Assembly (NCBI GenBank): GCA_020638855.1
Contig: JACKHT010000001.1
Location: 1 to 64,000, forward strand
Direction of reading: 5' to 3'
From: Planctomycetota bacterium
GTDB lineage: Bacteria; Planctomycetota; UBA1135; GCA-002686595
DNA length: 64,000 nucleotides
Shown here: positions 1 to 11,710 of the stretch, piece after piece
How positions within the stretch are numbered: position 1 is the first letter of the stretch
How the letters are laid out: each line of letters begins with the position of its first letter
Notes under the pieces: generated by a model
What the model was told of the DNA's origin: nothing
Seen by the model: only the letters and a program-made list of their open reading frames with translations
Database searches by the model: none
Position numbers and translations under genes: made by a program

Positions 1-1
1 A

Positions 2-3000
2 AAGCGGATCACGCCCGAGCGCTTGGAGATCCTGAAAGCCATGGGGTGCCGCCCCCTAGGTTTCCACCCCCACTACACCATCAAGGTCGCCGTGCCCACC
101 GACCGCGTGCTCGACGTATCGATGCTCGATTTTGTGCGCTGGATCGGAGCCCCGCGCACCTGGCAGAAGGTCCACACGGCTTTGAGGGTCGACCTCGGCA
201 AGCTCGCCGATTCGGATCCGGTCGACGTATACATTTCCGTCTTTGAGTCCGACATGGGCCCCGATTCGACCTTCACCCCCGTGGGGTCCGTAACCGTGAC
301 GGCTCCCGATCGAGAAGCTCCCATCCCCTACGAGGGTCCCGATGACCCCCGCAGCAAGATCGTGCAATCCAACGGATGGATGCAACTCGCCCTGGAGGCC
401 CAAGGGGTCACCATCCACGAGTACCGCCCCGACATCGACACCTTCCGCGCCACCATCCCCGCGGGCTTGGTGCCCGAACTGTGCCAATTGGACTTTGTCC
501 AATTCCTCGAACCCGTGCCCGAGGACACGACCTTCGCGAGCCCGGTCCACGACGAATCGATTCCGATGGTGAACGGAGACTTTCCGCGGGCCACCTACGA
601 CGGCTCATGGAACGCTCGGGCCCAGGTCGGGATCGTAGACTCCGGGGTGTACATCTACCACCAGGACATTTTTGGCATCTCGGGATTGGGCTGGAATTGC
701 ACCACCGAATCCAGCGCATGGCAGGACACGGACGATTCCGGTACAGGTCATGGAACCCACGTTACGGGGACGATCTTGGGCCGCGGGATTGCGGAAGCCG
801 ACCACACCGGAATGGCTCCTGGGCTGGCCAGGTTTGGTAGCGCCTACCCCTACTACAACTATCGCATCTTCCCGAACCCTTGTTCGGTAAGTCTCAGCTC
901 CATCACGGCCACCATGAGCACCGCCGTTGGAACGAACCACGTACCCCAAGTCATCAACAACTCGTGGGGTTCTGCGTACACCAACGGAACGTTTCCGACG
1001 GGCTCCGAAGCAGACGCTCGCACCCTGGACACGGTGGTTTACAACCAAGGCCAAACTTGGGTGTTTTCCTCGGGCAATTTCCCAACGCGCAACATCACCA
1101 TCCAAGCGGCTGCCAAGAATGTCCTCGCAGTGGGCAATGTCCGCGACAATCTCAATCCGCTGTCCGGGGCTGTGCCGGGCGATTTGGACAGCTCTTCCGG
1201 CGCCGGTCCGACCGCCGATGGTCGCTTCAAACCCAACGTCGTGGCACCTGGTGGCATCATCAGCAGCTGCCAATCCAACTCCACCGCGAGTTACACAGCC
1301 AAGAGCGGGACATCGATGGCCGCTCCGCACGTGACTGGGCTATTGGCCCAACTCATCGACCACTACACATTCTTCAACTTCCGGCCCGACCTCAACATCT
1401 CGCACCTCATGGCGAGCGCAGTCACCCGTGACGATGCGACATTGATCACCCCCAATTCCACCGTGGGCAGCCACCTGAACACCCAGGGCGCGGGGCGTAT
1501 CGATGGATTCAAAGCCCACTACAACAACAGCAATTGGAACTGGAGGAGCTTCTCCACGACCATCGCGAGTGGCAGTTGGGCGTATGGGGACTTCAACTTG
1601 CCGGTGGGCACGACGCGCCTCGTGGCGGTGATGTCGTACAACGAGGTCGCCGCGTCGGCTGGAGCTGGGGTCGCCTTGGTCAATGACTTCGATTTCGTTC
1701 TGGACCGGGACCCCATCGATCCGGGTAGCACGACCGGCGAGTACTTTGCCCAGCAAAGCACGGTCGACAATTCCGAATTGCGCATCCTCAACTCCCCGAA
1801 CGACGGTCCTTGGCGCTGGAAAGTGTACTCGGATTCGACCACAAGCTCGGTCCGGGTCACGGTCACGATCTTCTACATGACCAGCGACACCACGCCCAAC
1901 GGTACGCTCGACGTAACCGTTTCGGACAGTATCCTCCAGCCGAACCAATCCTTCGACTTGACGGCGACGCTGTCTGTCGATGACTTCCTGGCATCGGCGG
2001 TTCTACTGGATACCGCCGGAGGATTCTCCGTCACCGGCCGTGAACGGACCTTGGCCGATGGTGTGGCTAGCGATCTCTCACAGAGCATCAACTCCTTCGG
2101 AACGATGACGCTGGGCAACGTGAATGAGTCCGCCCCGCGGAGTGCCATTTGGCATGCGTACTTCTACAGCGAGGGCTTGAAGACCATCAGCGTGACCGCC
2201 ACTTCGGACAACATGGGTGCGGAGACCGAGTCCCTCCAGGTAACGGTGGATGGCACGGCCCCTGGACTCGTCGGCAATTTGACCTCTTCCAGCCACACCG
2301 TGGGACAATGGAGCAACGACCCCACCATCGAGTGGACTTGGTCGCCAGCCTTGGACAACCTATCAGGTCTCCAAGGCTACAACGTCAGCGTACTAAGGGT
2401 CTCCAATCAGCCCGCTGCCGTGCTCACCTTGGATGCCAACACCACGAGTTACACGAGTTTGCCACGCACGAGCTCCACCGAACCGAACTACTTCAACATC
2501 CGCTCAGTGGACAACGCAGGAAACTGGTCGTCCAACCACGCGACGGCTGGGCCCTACTACATCGACGACGTCCCACCTGGGGGCGTGGCCTACGTCAGTT
2601 CCTCGATCGCCCAGGGGACGGGCTCGTGCGACCACTCCCTCACGGTGGATTGGACCGCAGCCGCGGACGCTCACTCGGGTGTGGCGGGCTATGCCTTCTT
2701 GTGGAACACCGTCCCCACCAGCGTGCCCAACGCTGTGGTCCAAACCGTCACCCCCCAAGTGACTTCGGTGCTGCCCAACGGAACTTGGTACCTGCACGTT
2801 CGGGCCGTGGATGAAGCAGGCAATGGTGCGGACGCAGCCGATGTCGCCCACTTTGGTCCCTTCACCCTGACGGATCTGTGCGGCACACCCTACTGCACCC
2901 CAGCCAACCCCAATTCATTGAGCCTTTCCAGCACGCTGACCGCCACGGGCAGCGACCGGGTGGCGGTCAACAGCCTGACCTTGCATGCGACCAACATGCC

Positions 3001-3301
3001 CTTCAACCAGTTCGGGTACTTCATCACTGGGGCCTCCCAGGGCCCGGCGATCGTGCCGCCGGGCAGCCAAGGCAACTTCTGCCTGGGTGGGGCTCTGGGG
3101 CGCTACAACCTTGCGAGCCAGATCTTCTACACGGGGGCCAGCGGCAACTTCGATTTGACCATCGACCTGAACTCGATGCCCACCACCCCGGTTCAGGCCG
3201 TGTTGGCGGGCCAAACCTGGCAATTCCAGGCTTGGCACCGGGACCAGAACCCCTCCAACACCTCGAACTTCACCAACGGCCTGAGCGTGCTGTTCCAGTA
3301 G
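2..3301 (+). CDS. secreted subtilisin-like (S8) serine protease, 5' partial
   Basis: Secreted peptidase of the subtilase family. The frame is open to the left edge, so the start and any signal peptide lie outside the window; positions here count from a TTG at base 23 (1092 residues visible). The catalytic triad is present: D206 in VGIVDSG, H243 in GHGTHVTG and S431 in GTSMAAPH, with oxyanion N312 in VINNSWGS. After the protease domain (about 190-480) come a jelly-roll-like region and several fibronectin-like modules (near 740-960) with signatures such as VRAVDEAGN. The last 125 residues, ending NGLSVLFQ, form a separate C-terminal module of the kind I associate with secreted proteins of some marine planctomycetes; that link is from memory. 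It probably degrades extracellular protein or peptides. It is followed by a noncoding stretch with a terminator and a convergent regulator gene. The S8 call is secure; the substrate is unknown. Confidence 0.93.
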   Translation, partial: KRITPERLEILKAMGCRPLGFHPHYTIKVAVPTDRVLDVSMLDFVRWIGAPRTWQKVHTALRVDLGKLADSDPVDVYISVFESDMGPDSTFTPVGSVTVTAPDREAPIPYEGPDDPRSKIVQSNGWMQLALEAQGVTIHEYRPDIDTFRATIPAGLVPELCQLDFVQFLEPVPEDTTFASPVHDESIPMVNGDFPRATYDGSWNARAQVGIVDSGVYIYHQDIFGISGLGWNCTTESSAWQDTDDSGTGHGTHVTGTILGRGIAEADHTGMAPGLARFGSAYPYYNYRIFPNPCSVSLSSITATMSTAVGTNHVPQVINNSWGSAYTNGTFPTGSEADARTLDTVVYNQGQTWVFSSGNFPTRNITIQAAAKNVLAVGNVRDNLNPLSGAVPGDLDSSSGAGPTADGRFKPNVVAPGGIISSCQSNSTASYTAKSGTSMAAPHVTGLLAQLIDHYTFFNFRPDLNISHLMASAVTRDDATLITPNSTVGSHLNTQGAGRIDGFKAHYNNSNWNWRSFSTTIASGSWAYGDFNLPVGTTRLVAVMSYNEVAASAGAGVALVNDFDFVLDRDPIDPGSTTGEYFAQQSTVDNSELRILNSPNDGPWRWKVYSDSTTSSVRVTVTIFYMTSDTTPNGTLDVTVSDSILQPNQSFDLTATLSVDDFLASAVLLDTAGGFSVTGRERTLADGVASDLSQSINSFGTMTLGNVNESAPRSAIWHAYFYSEGLKTISVTATSDNMGAETESLQVTVDGTAPGLVGNLTSSSHTVGQWSNDPTIEWTWSPALDNLSGLQGYNVSVLRVSNQPAAVLTLDANTTSYTSLPRTSSTEPNYFNIRSVDNAGNWSSNHATAGPYYIDDVPPGGVAYVSSSIAQGTGSCDHSLTVDWTAAADAHSGVAGYAFLWNTVPTSVPNAVVQTVTPQVTSVLPNGTWYLHVRAVDEAGNGADAADVAHFGPFTLTDLCGTPYCTPANPNSLSLSSTLTATGSDRVAVNSLTLHATNMPFNQFGYFITGASQGPAIVPPGSQGNFCLGGALGRYNLASQIFYTGASGNFDLTIDLNSMPTTPVQAVLAGQTWQFQAWHRDQNPSNTSNFTNGLSVLFQ

Positions 3302-3687
3302 GCGACCCGGCCCCCTTCTCCGGACGGAGGCGAGTCGCAACCAGCGGATGCCGGCTCCTTTGCGGGGGGCCGGCCTCCGGGGTTTCGATCCGAGGCTTCG
3401 AAAGACCGCCAAGCCCCCCCGCCTAGAAATGGGCCTTCAGGACGGATTGTCGGCCCGCTGTCGAGAAAAAGCGGAGTTTCTTGAGGGTTGGTGGGAGCCA
3501 TTCTCGCCTGGAGGTTTGCTGGAGGACCCGAGTTCTCCACAGGCGGGCGACGTATCTTGGCAGGGCGTCGTCCGCCTTCTTTTTTTGGCCCGTAGGACGG
3601 GGTAGCAGGGCTCTCAGACCCCAACAAGGGTCGAACCAGGGGCCGGTTCCTCCTGGGGAGGCCCCCAAACCGCCCCGTTCGGCCCCC
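3302..3687. other. intergenic region between convergent genes
   Basis: This 386-base stretch separates the end of the protease gene from the end of the sigma54 regulator gene on the other strand. I see no coding frame with a family signature. It is very rich in G and C runs. The only clear element is the terminator-like hairpin annotated at 3541-3586. Confidence 0.6.
3541..3586 (+). terminator. rho-independent terminator candidate
   Basis: The arms aggcgggcgacg (3541-3552) and cgtcgtccgcct (3566-3577) pair over 12 bp with one G-U, and are followed by a run ttctttttt. It lies about 240 bases past the protease stop codon and would end that transcript before it runs into the convergent regulator gene. 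Confidence 0.6.
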
Positions 3688-5670
<1,983 letters not shown>

Positions 5671-5767
5671 AGGCCTGGGGAGGGCCTGCGGCCCGAATCG
5701 GGAGTCCAAGGGGCAAGGCCCCGCTGGGACGATATCCGCCCCTGGGGGTCGAGTAACAGCCTAAACC

Positions 5768-6226
5768 ATGGACCCGAACACCGCCTCCCCGCCCCCCGAT
5801 CCCCGTTGGTACGCCCAGGGGCTCCGCTTCGAGTGCACCCAGTGCGGTCGCTGCTGTCGAAGCAACGGCGAGTATGAGCACCTGTACCTGGCCGAGGACG
5901 ACGTTTTGGCCCTGGCCGGCGAGCTCGGGCTTTCCGAGGCCGCCTTCCTCCAGCAGTACACCCGCGAGCTCGATGGCTGGACTGTTCTCCACAATCCGGG
6001 GGCCGCTTGCCGCTTCCTGGATCCCGGAGGACGCTGCTCCGTCTACACCGCTCGCCCCATGCAATGCCGCACCTGGCCCTTCTGGAAGGAAAACCTCGAG
6101 CAGCCTCGCTGGACCGGCCCCGTCAAGGCGATCTGCCCGGGTCTGGACCAGGGAAAACTCTACGGAGCCGACGAGGTCGACCGCATCGCGGAGGCCAACG
6201 AGGACTGGTACGAGGGCGGCCACTAA
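5768..6226 (+). CDS. YkgJ-family cysteine-cluster protein
   Basis: A 152-residue protein of the YkgJ (UPF0153) family, thought to bind zinc or an Fe-S cluster. Visible cysteines are C23, C26, C29 and C30 (FECTQCGRCC), C81, C90, C100 (RPMQCRTWPF) and C123, the usual order for this family. It is soluble, with no signal peptide. It is divergent from the sigma54 activator and its end faces the enoyl-CoA hydratase gene. The function of the family is not settled, and nothing in the neighbourhood narrows it down. Confidence 0.85.
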   Translation: MDPNTASPPPDPRWYAQGLRFECTQCGRCCRSNGEYEHLYLAEDDVLALAGELGLSEAAFLQQYTRELDGWTVLHNPGAACRFLDPGGRCSVYTARPMQCRTWPFWKENLEQPRWTGPVKAICPGLDQGKLYGADEVDRIAEANEDWYEGGH

Positions 6227-6248
6227 CCGGCCGCAAGAGCGGAGCCGA

Positions 6249-7070
6249 TCACGATCCCGAGTATTCGGGGCGGCGCTTTTCGGCAAAGGCCGCTAGCGCT
6301 TCCAAGCGGTCCTTGGTGGGTAGCACCAGCTCATAGCAGCGGGCTTCGACTTCGAGCCCCTCGCGCTGGGATCCTTCCAAGCCTTGATCGATCGCCTGTT
6401 TGGCGGCCCGAACGGCCACCGGCCCGTTGGCGGCGATTTGTTGTGCCACCTCCAGCGCCTGGTCCCACAAGCGGTCAGGGGAGGCCACCCGGTTCACCAA
6501 ACCGATCGATTCGGCCTCTTCCGCCCCTAGCTTGCGCCCCGTCAGGATCAAATCCTTCGCCCGGCTCTTGCCGATCAAGCGCGGCAAACGTTGGGTGCCA
6601 CCGGCTCCGGGGATGATGGCCAGGGTCGTTTCCGTCAAGCCAAACAGCGCCTTGTCCGACGCGACCCTTAGGTCGCAAGACAGCATCAGCTCGGTGCCAC
6701 CGCCAAAGGCAAAACCACCGATCACGGCCACCGTGGGTTGGGGCATGGCCTCCACATCGTCCATCAAGGCCCGGATGTTGCGCACGAAGTGCGGGACCCG
6801 ATCGGCCGGCATGGTCTTGCGTTCCTTGAGGTCCGCACCCGCGCAGAAGGCCTTGTCACCCGCCCCCGTGATCAAAATGCAGCGCACGCTGAGGTCTCCC
6901 CGCAGGGATTCCAAGAGCGTGCGAAAGCGCTTGAGGGTCGGAAACGACAGGCAGTTCATGACCTCGGGTCGCTCGATCCGCAGGGTCACTAGGTCGCCCT
7001 CGCGCTGCATCGAAACCAATTCGGGGAGGTCGGGAATGTCGGAGGGGAACTGGCTGGCAACGTCATTCAT
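6249..7070 (-). CDS. enoyl-CoA hydratase/isomerase (methylglutaconyl-CoA hydratase-like)
   Basis: Crotonase-fold enzyme of 273 residues that hydrates an enoyl-CoA in fatty-acid or branched-chain amino-acid breakdown. The CoA-binding motif AFCAGADLKER is present, and both glutamates used by hydratases appear, in GGGTELMLSCDL and in FGLTETTLAIIPGAGG. These stretches resemble methylglutaconyl-CoA hydratase (AUH), so leucine degradation is the best guess, though substrates in this family are hard to read from sequence. A GTG three codons upstream is an alternative start. A propionyl-CoA carboxylase and methylmalonyl-CoA mutase elsewhere in the window fit an organism that degrades branched-chain or odd-chain acyl-CoAs. 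The gap to the upstream kinase-like gene on the same strand is short (about 46 bases), so the two may be co-transcribed. Confidence 0.88.
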   Translation of the reverse strand: MNDVASQFPSDIPDLPELVSMQREGDLVTLRIERPEVMNCLSFPTLKRFRTLLESLRGDLSVRCILITGAGDKAFCAGADLKERKTMPADRVPHFVRNIRALMDDVEAMPQPTVAVIGGFAFGGGTELMLSCDLRVASDKALFGLTETTLAIIPGAGGTQRLPRLIGKSRAKDLILTGRKLGAEEAESIGLVNRVASPDRLWDQALEVAQQIAANGPVAVRAAKQAIDQGLEGSQREGLEVEARCYELVLPTKDRLEALAAFAEKRRPEYSGS

Positions 7071-7116
7071 GGGAGACACCTAGGGCCGAACAGCCTACGC
7101 ATCCGGGGCTCCAGAG

Positions 7117-7938
7117 TCAGCCCCCCATCGGGCCTGTCTCGCCAAATCGCGGTCGGTGGCGGGCCATACGCGCCCTGCGGGTGTCGATAGCCCGCGCCCA
7201 GCGCATCAATCGCGCGCGGTGCTCCCTGCGGGGAAGCGAGCCCAGCCGCAGGGTTAGGTAGCGTCCAAGCCAGGCCAAGCGCTCGGTATGCCCCAGGCTG
7301 GCGGGCGCGGAGTGGGCCAGGGCGGCTAGGTCCTTCTCTAGCCAACGTTGGCGCACTTTGGGACCCAAACCCACCCGGCCCACGTCGATCAGCCACAGTT
7401 GTTCGGTTCCGACTTCCACCAGGATGTGCTGCAGGTACAAGTCCCGGTGGAACCGTTCGGTGCCCCTGGCCGGCCCATGCAGCCCAACCACAAGCGCCAA
7501 GAGCGGCCGGCGAAAGCGGGCCCACGCCTTTGGATCCTCGGTCAGGATTTGACGCAGGTCACTTTCGGCGGGGACTCGATCCATCATCAAGAGCGAATCC
7601 GCGTCCGATTGGAACCAAGCCACTGGCTTGGGAACTCGAACCCCAGCCCGGGCCAGCTCGAGCAGTAGTTCATACTCCCGCTGTCCAGGGCTACGCCGAT
7701 CGTGGGCCCACCAGCGGGCATACCAGCGATCCCTCGGCGAGCCACCATGGAAGCGTTTGACCACCCAACGGGCCCCATCCGGGGGCCACAAGAAGGTCTC
7801 ACGCCCGGGGACCTGACGCAGGGCTTGGGCGAGTTCGACGCGCAACAGGCCCAGACCGAGTTCGGCCGCAAGGGCCCCATCCGGACCAACCCAGAGGGCT
7901 TGGGAGCCCAAAAAGCCGTTCGGTTGAACCTCGCTCAC
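7117..7938 (-). CDS. WaaP/Kdo-kinase-like lipopolysaccharide kinase family protein
   Basis: A 273-residue protein-kinase-like fold protein. The N-terminal part has WVVKRFHGG, with the ATP-binding lysine. The catalytic-loop equivalent is HRDLYLQHILV and the metal-binding motif is LIDVGRV, the pattern of the Kdo/WaaP family that phosphorylates sugars of the LPS inner core in the cytoplasm. The start is a GTG preceded by a GGGAGC ribosome-binding sequence. The gene is divergent from the glutamate dehydrogenase genes and is not in the main lipid A cluster 6 kb away. A role in LPS core decoration is likely from family membership, but other sugar or small-molecule kinases share these motifs. Confidence 0.8.
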   Translation of the reverse strand: MSEVQPNGFLGSQALWVGPDGALAAELGLGLLRVELAQALRQVPGRETFLWPPDGARWVVKRFHGGSPRDRWYARWWAHDRRSPGQREYELLLELARAGVRVPKPVAWFQSDADSLLMMDRVPAESDLRQILTEDPKAWARFRRPLLALVVGLHGPARGTERFHRDLYLQHILVEVGTEQLWLIDVGRVGLGPKVRQRWLEKDLAALAHSAPASLGHTERLAWLGRYLTLRLGSLPRREHRARLMRWARAIDTRRARMARHRPRFGETGPMGG

Positions 7939-8177
7939 GCTCCCATGCTAGCACGCCGGGTCAAAGCGACCTTGGCTTCCGTGGGCGGAACCGAGAACGC
8001 CTGTCCCGAAGCGCAAAAAATCCGATTCGATTCCCCACGCCGGGTTCGGGAGTTGGCACCAATATGGGCTAGGAAACCGATTGTGCTGGCCAGATTCTGG
8101 CTATCATGTTCGCCCCAACTCCCCTGATACCCCGGGTTTCCAGCTAGGAGCCCGCCCTCCCCACAGCGTAAGCAGCG

Positions 8178-9464
<1,287 letters not shown>

Positions 9465-9478
9465 GCTCCGGACCTTCC

Positions 9479-10798
9479 ATGGAAACCCCCGTTTCAACCC
9501 ACCAAGGCATGTCCCCCGATCGGGGCGCAATGCCCAACACCCCGCTCCTCGACGAGGAGACTCCGTTCGCCACCATGATGGCCAGCTTCGACGAAGCGGC
9601 CACTCGCTTGGGGCTGCGTTCGGAGGTGTACCAAGTGCTGCGCAAGTCCGATCGGGAGATCGCGGTATCGCTCCCTGCGGACCTGGACGATGGCACCTTC
9701 CATGTCTTCGACGGCTACCGCATCCAGCACAACCAGGGGCTCGGTCCGTTCCTCGGGCCTTTGCGCCTGACCGCCGAACTGCGCATCGATGAGTTGCGCG
9801 CTTTGGCGGCTTGGATGACTTGGAAGTGCGCCATCCTCGGCATCCCCTTCGGTGGCTCGGCCGGTGGCATCCGGGTCGATCCCGCCAGCATTTCAGCCGG
9901 TGACCTCGAGCGCATCGTGCGCCGCTATGCGGCCAGCATGATGGGCGATGTGGGTCCTGAGCGCGATGTGTTCACCCCCGACCTGTACGCGGATGAACGC
10001 GTCATGGCGTGGATCATGGACACGATTTCCACCCACGAACGCAGCACTGCCAGTTCTTCGGTCACGGGTAAGCCCCTGGCCATGGCGGGCAGCGTTGGCA
10101 GCCCCGACGCGGTCGCTCAAGGTCTTTCGATCATCATGCGGCTCGCCAGTTCGCACTTCGGCCTCGCCCAGCGCGGGGTCAAGGTCAACATCCAAGGCGC
10201 AGGTACCGTGGGTGGCAACCTAGCCCGCATCCTGCACGCGGACGGTCAAATCATCACGGGCCTTTCCGATGTGGCGGGAGCCTTCTACAACGAACGGGGT
10301 CTCGACATCCCTAGCATGCTGGCCTACCGGGCCGAGCACGGGCACCTATCCGGCTACAAGGGATCGGGCGATCGCCTAGACAACCCCCAGCTGATGGCCA
10401 CGCCGTGCGATGTGCTCATCCCCTGCGCCATCGCCAACGCCGTGCATTCGGGCAATGCCCTCCAGGTGCAAGCCAAACTGATCATCGAAGGGGCCCACGG
10501 GCCCGTCTCGCAGCGTGCGGATCGAATCCTGGCCCAACGGGACATTCCCGTGGTTCCGGACATCCTTGCCAACGGCGGCGGCGTGATCCTCTCCTACTTC
10601 GAATGGGTCCAAAACCGGACGGGCTTGGGCTGGTTCGACGAGATGGTGGAGAGCCGCCTCAAGCAAAAGATGCGCGACGCCTGGAACGCGGTGCGCAATG
10701 CCCAGGAACAACACCATGTTTCGTTGCGGCATGCCGCGCACATGGTGGCGGTCCAACGGGTTGCCGAAGCCGACCAAGCCCGCGGCATCTTCGCCTGA
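9479..10798 (+). CDS. glutamate dehydrogenase paralogue lacking active-site lysines (likely regulatory subunit)
   Basis: 439 residues, similar along its full length to the preceding dehydrogenase but with key substitutions. The lysine that holds the substrate is replaced by L92 (GPFLGPLRL instead of GPCKGGIRF), and the catalytic lysine by A128 (FGGSAGG instead of FGGGKGG). The intermediate lysine (MTWKCA) and the aspartate (VFTPDLY) remain, as does the nucleotide-binding motif NIQGAGTVGGNLA. Such a protein should not catalyse the reaction alone. In Thermus thermophilus a tandem non-catalytic subunit (GdhA) joins the active GdhB and mediates effector control, and this pair looks like a parallel case; that role is inference. 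The stop codon is followed 22 bases later by a rho-independent terminator. The frame is intact over 1.3 kb, so it is not a decaying pseudogene. Confidence 0.88.
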   Translation: METPVSTHQGMSPDRGAMPNTPLLDEETPFATMMASFDEAATRLGLRSEVYQVLRKSDREIAVSLPADLDDGTFHVFDGYRIQHNQGLGPFLGPLRLTAELRIDELRALAAWMTWKCAILGIPFGGSAGGIRVDPASISAGDLERIVRRYAASMMGDVGPERDVFTPDLYADERVMAWIMDTISTHERSTASSSVTGKPLAMAGSVGSPDAVAQGLSIIMRLASSHFGLAQRGVKVNIQGAGTVGGNLARILHADGQIITGLSDVAGAFYNERGLDIPSMLAYRAEHGHLSGYKGSGDRLDNPQLMATPCDVLIPCAIANAVHSGNALQVQAKLIIEGAHGPVSQRADRILAQRDIPVVPDILANGGGVILSYFEWVQNRTGLGWFDEMVESRLKQKMRDAWNAVRNAQEQHHVSLRHAAHMVAVQRVAEADQARGIFA

Positions 10799-10819
10799 TC
10801 CACGCTTCGCAAGAAGCGA

Positions 10820-10870
10820 GCCGAGCGGGCGCGAGGAACACGGTTCCCCGCGCCCGCTCGGCTTTTGTTT
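10820..10870 (+). terminator. rho-independent terminator after the glutamate dehydrogenase pair
   Basis: The arms gccgagcgggcgcg (10820-10833) and cgcgcccgctcggc (10849-10862) are perfectly complementary, with a further ggaa/ttcc pair inside, and are followed by ttttgttt. It ends the tandem dehydrogenase operon and sits just beyond the 3' end of the convergent permease gene. Confidence 0.85.
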
Positions 10871-10895
10871 GCGCTACTTCTGTTTGCGCTACTTC
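10866..10895. repeat. 15-bp perfect tandem duplication over a stop codon
   Basis: The unit tgtttgcgctacttc occurs twice without a gap (10866-10880 and 10881-10895). On the minus strand it carries the TAG that ends the TSUP permease gene; since 15 is a multiple of three, the copy places a second in-frame TAG five codons further on. Confidence 0.9.
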
Positions 10896-11710
10896 GGCCG
10901 AACATCCCAGGCGAAGCGCAGCGAGGTCAAACACAGGATCGCCCCCATCAGCACCTGGGCCGCGGAAGCCACCCCAGGAACATGGACCCAACGGACGCCG
11001 ACAAAGGCGCCCACCAAAGCGCCCAGAGCCAACCAGCCGCCGGTTCGTTGGTCGAGTTCCCCTCGGCGGTAGTACATCCATAGCGAGCGGCACGACGTGA
11101 TCGCGGCCACCGCCATGCTCGTAGCGCGCGTCCCCAGGTACCCAATCTGCGGCAGCAAGAACAGCAAGCCGGGGACCATCGCCAGCCCGCCGCCGATGCC
11201 CAACAGGGGCACCAAGATGCCGGCTGAAACCCCGAGTAGCGCGACCCCCAGGTACTCGAGCAGGCTGAACGAAATCGCCCCGGGCTCGGGCCCCCCACTG
11301 CTGGAACCGAGGATGACTTGGATTCCCACGGCCATCAGAACGACGACGAAGAAACCCTTCAAAACTCGAATCGGAATCCGAGGCACCAAGTAGAAGCCGA
11401 TTTGGTTGCCGCACAAGGCCGAAATCGCGAGCACCAAAACCAGCCAGCCAAAGATCGCGCCATCCTTATGCAGCAGTTCCGTCGCACTGGCCGAAACCGT
11501 GGTGGTGGCCACGACGGAAAGCGAAACCGCGACCGAACGGCGCAACGAATAGCGGAATCCATAGTGCGCCAAAGGGGTCGTGAAGAGCCCTCCCCCAATC
11601 CCACACAAGGCTCCCAGCGAGGCGATGAGGAAGCCGAATAGGGATAGGAGCGGGGCAGGGACCCAGCGCTCCAAGGGACCGCGCTCGGTTTCAGCCGGCG
11701 TCTGCTTCAT
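10889..11710 (-). CDS. TSUP (TauE/SafE) family membrane permease
   Basis: A 273-residue multi-spanning inner-membrane protein of the sulfite exporter TauE/SafE (TSUP) family. Two related halves are visible, each with the glycine-rich signature: CGIGGGLFTTPL near residue 35 and LGIGGGLAMVPGL near 180. About eight hydrophobic segments follow this two-fold layout. TSUP proteins move small sulfur-containing or organic anions; the substrate here is not deducible. I chose the ATG at 11710, so the gene overlaps the end of hldE by 20 bases; an ATG at 11740 is also possible. The overlap implies co-transcription with hldE and the LPS genes upstream, but a functional link is not obvious. The stop codon lies in a 15-bp tandem duplication. 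Confidence 0.88.
   Translation of the reverse strand: MKQTPAETERGPLERWVPAPLLSLFGFLIASLGALCGIGGGLFTTPLAHYGFRYSLRRSVAVSLSVVATTTVSASATELLHKDGAIFGWLVLVLAISALCGNQIGFYLVPRIPIRVLKGFFVVVLMAVGIQVILGSSSGGPEPGAISFSLLEYLGVALLGVSAGILVPLLGIGGGLAMVPGLLFLLPQIGYLGTRATSMAVAAITSCRSLWMYYRRGELDQRTGGWLALGALVGAFVGVRWVHVPGVASAAQVLMGAILCLTSLRFAWDVRPK

Noticed and set aside
8054..8070. TGGCACC-AATAT-GGGCT as a sigma54 promoter for the dehydrogenase pair
   Set aside because: The spacing between the GG and GC doublets is 11 bases instead of 10 and the downstream element is poor.
8081..8107. TTGTGC and TATCAT as a housekeeping promoter for the dehydrogenase pair
   Set aside because: The spacer is only 15 bases and the -35 match is weak, so I did not annotate it.
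9479..10798. Second dehydrogenase as a pseudogene
   Set aside because: The frame is intact, the fold motifs are kept, and only specific active-site residues differ, which suggests a functional non-catalytic subunit.
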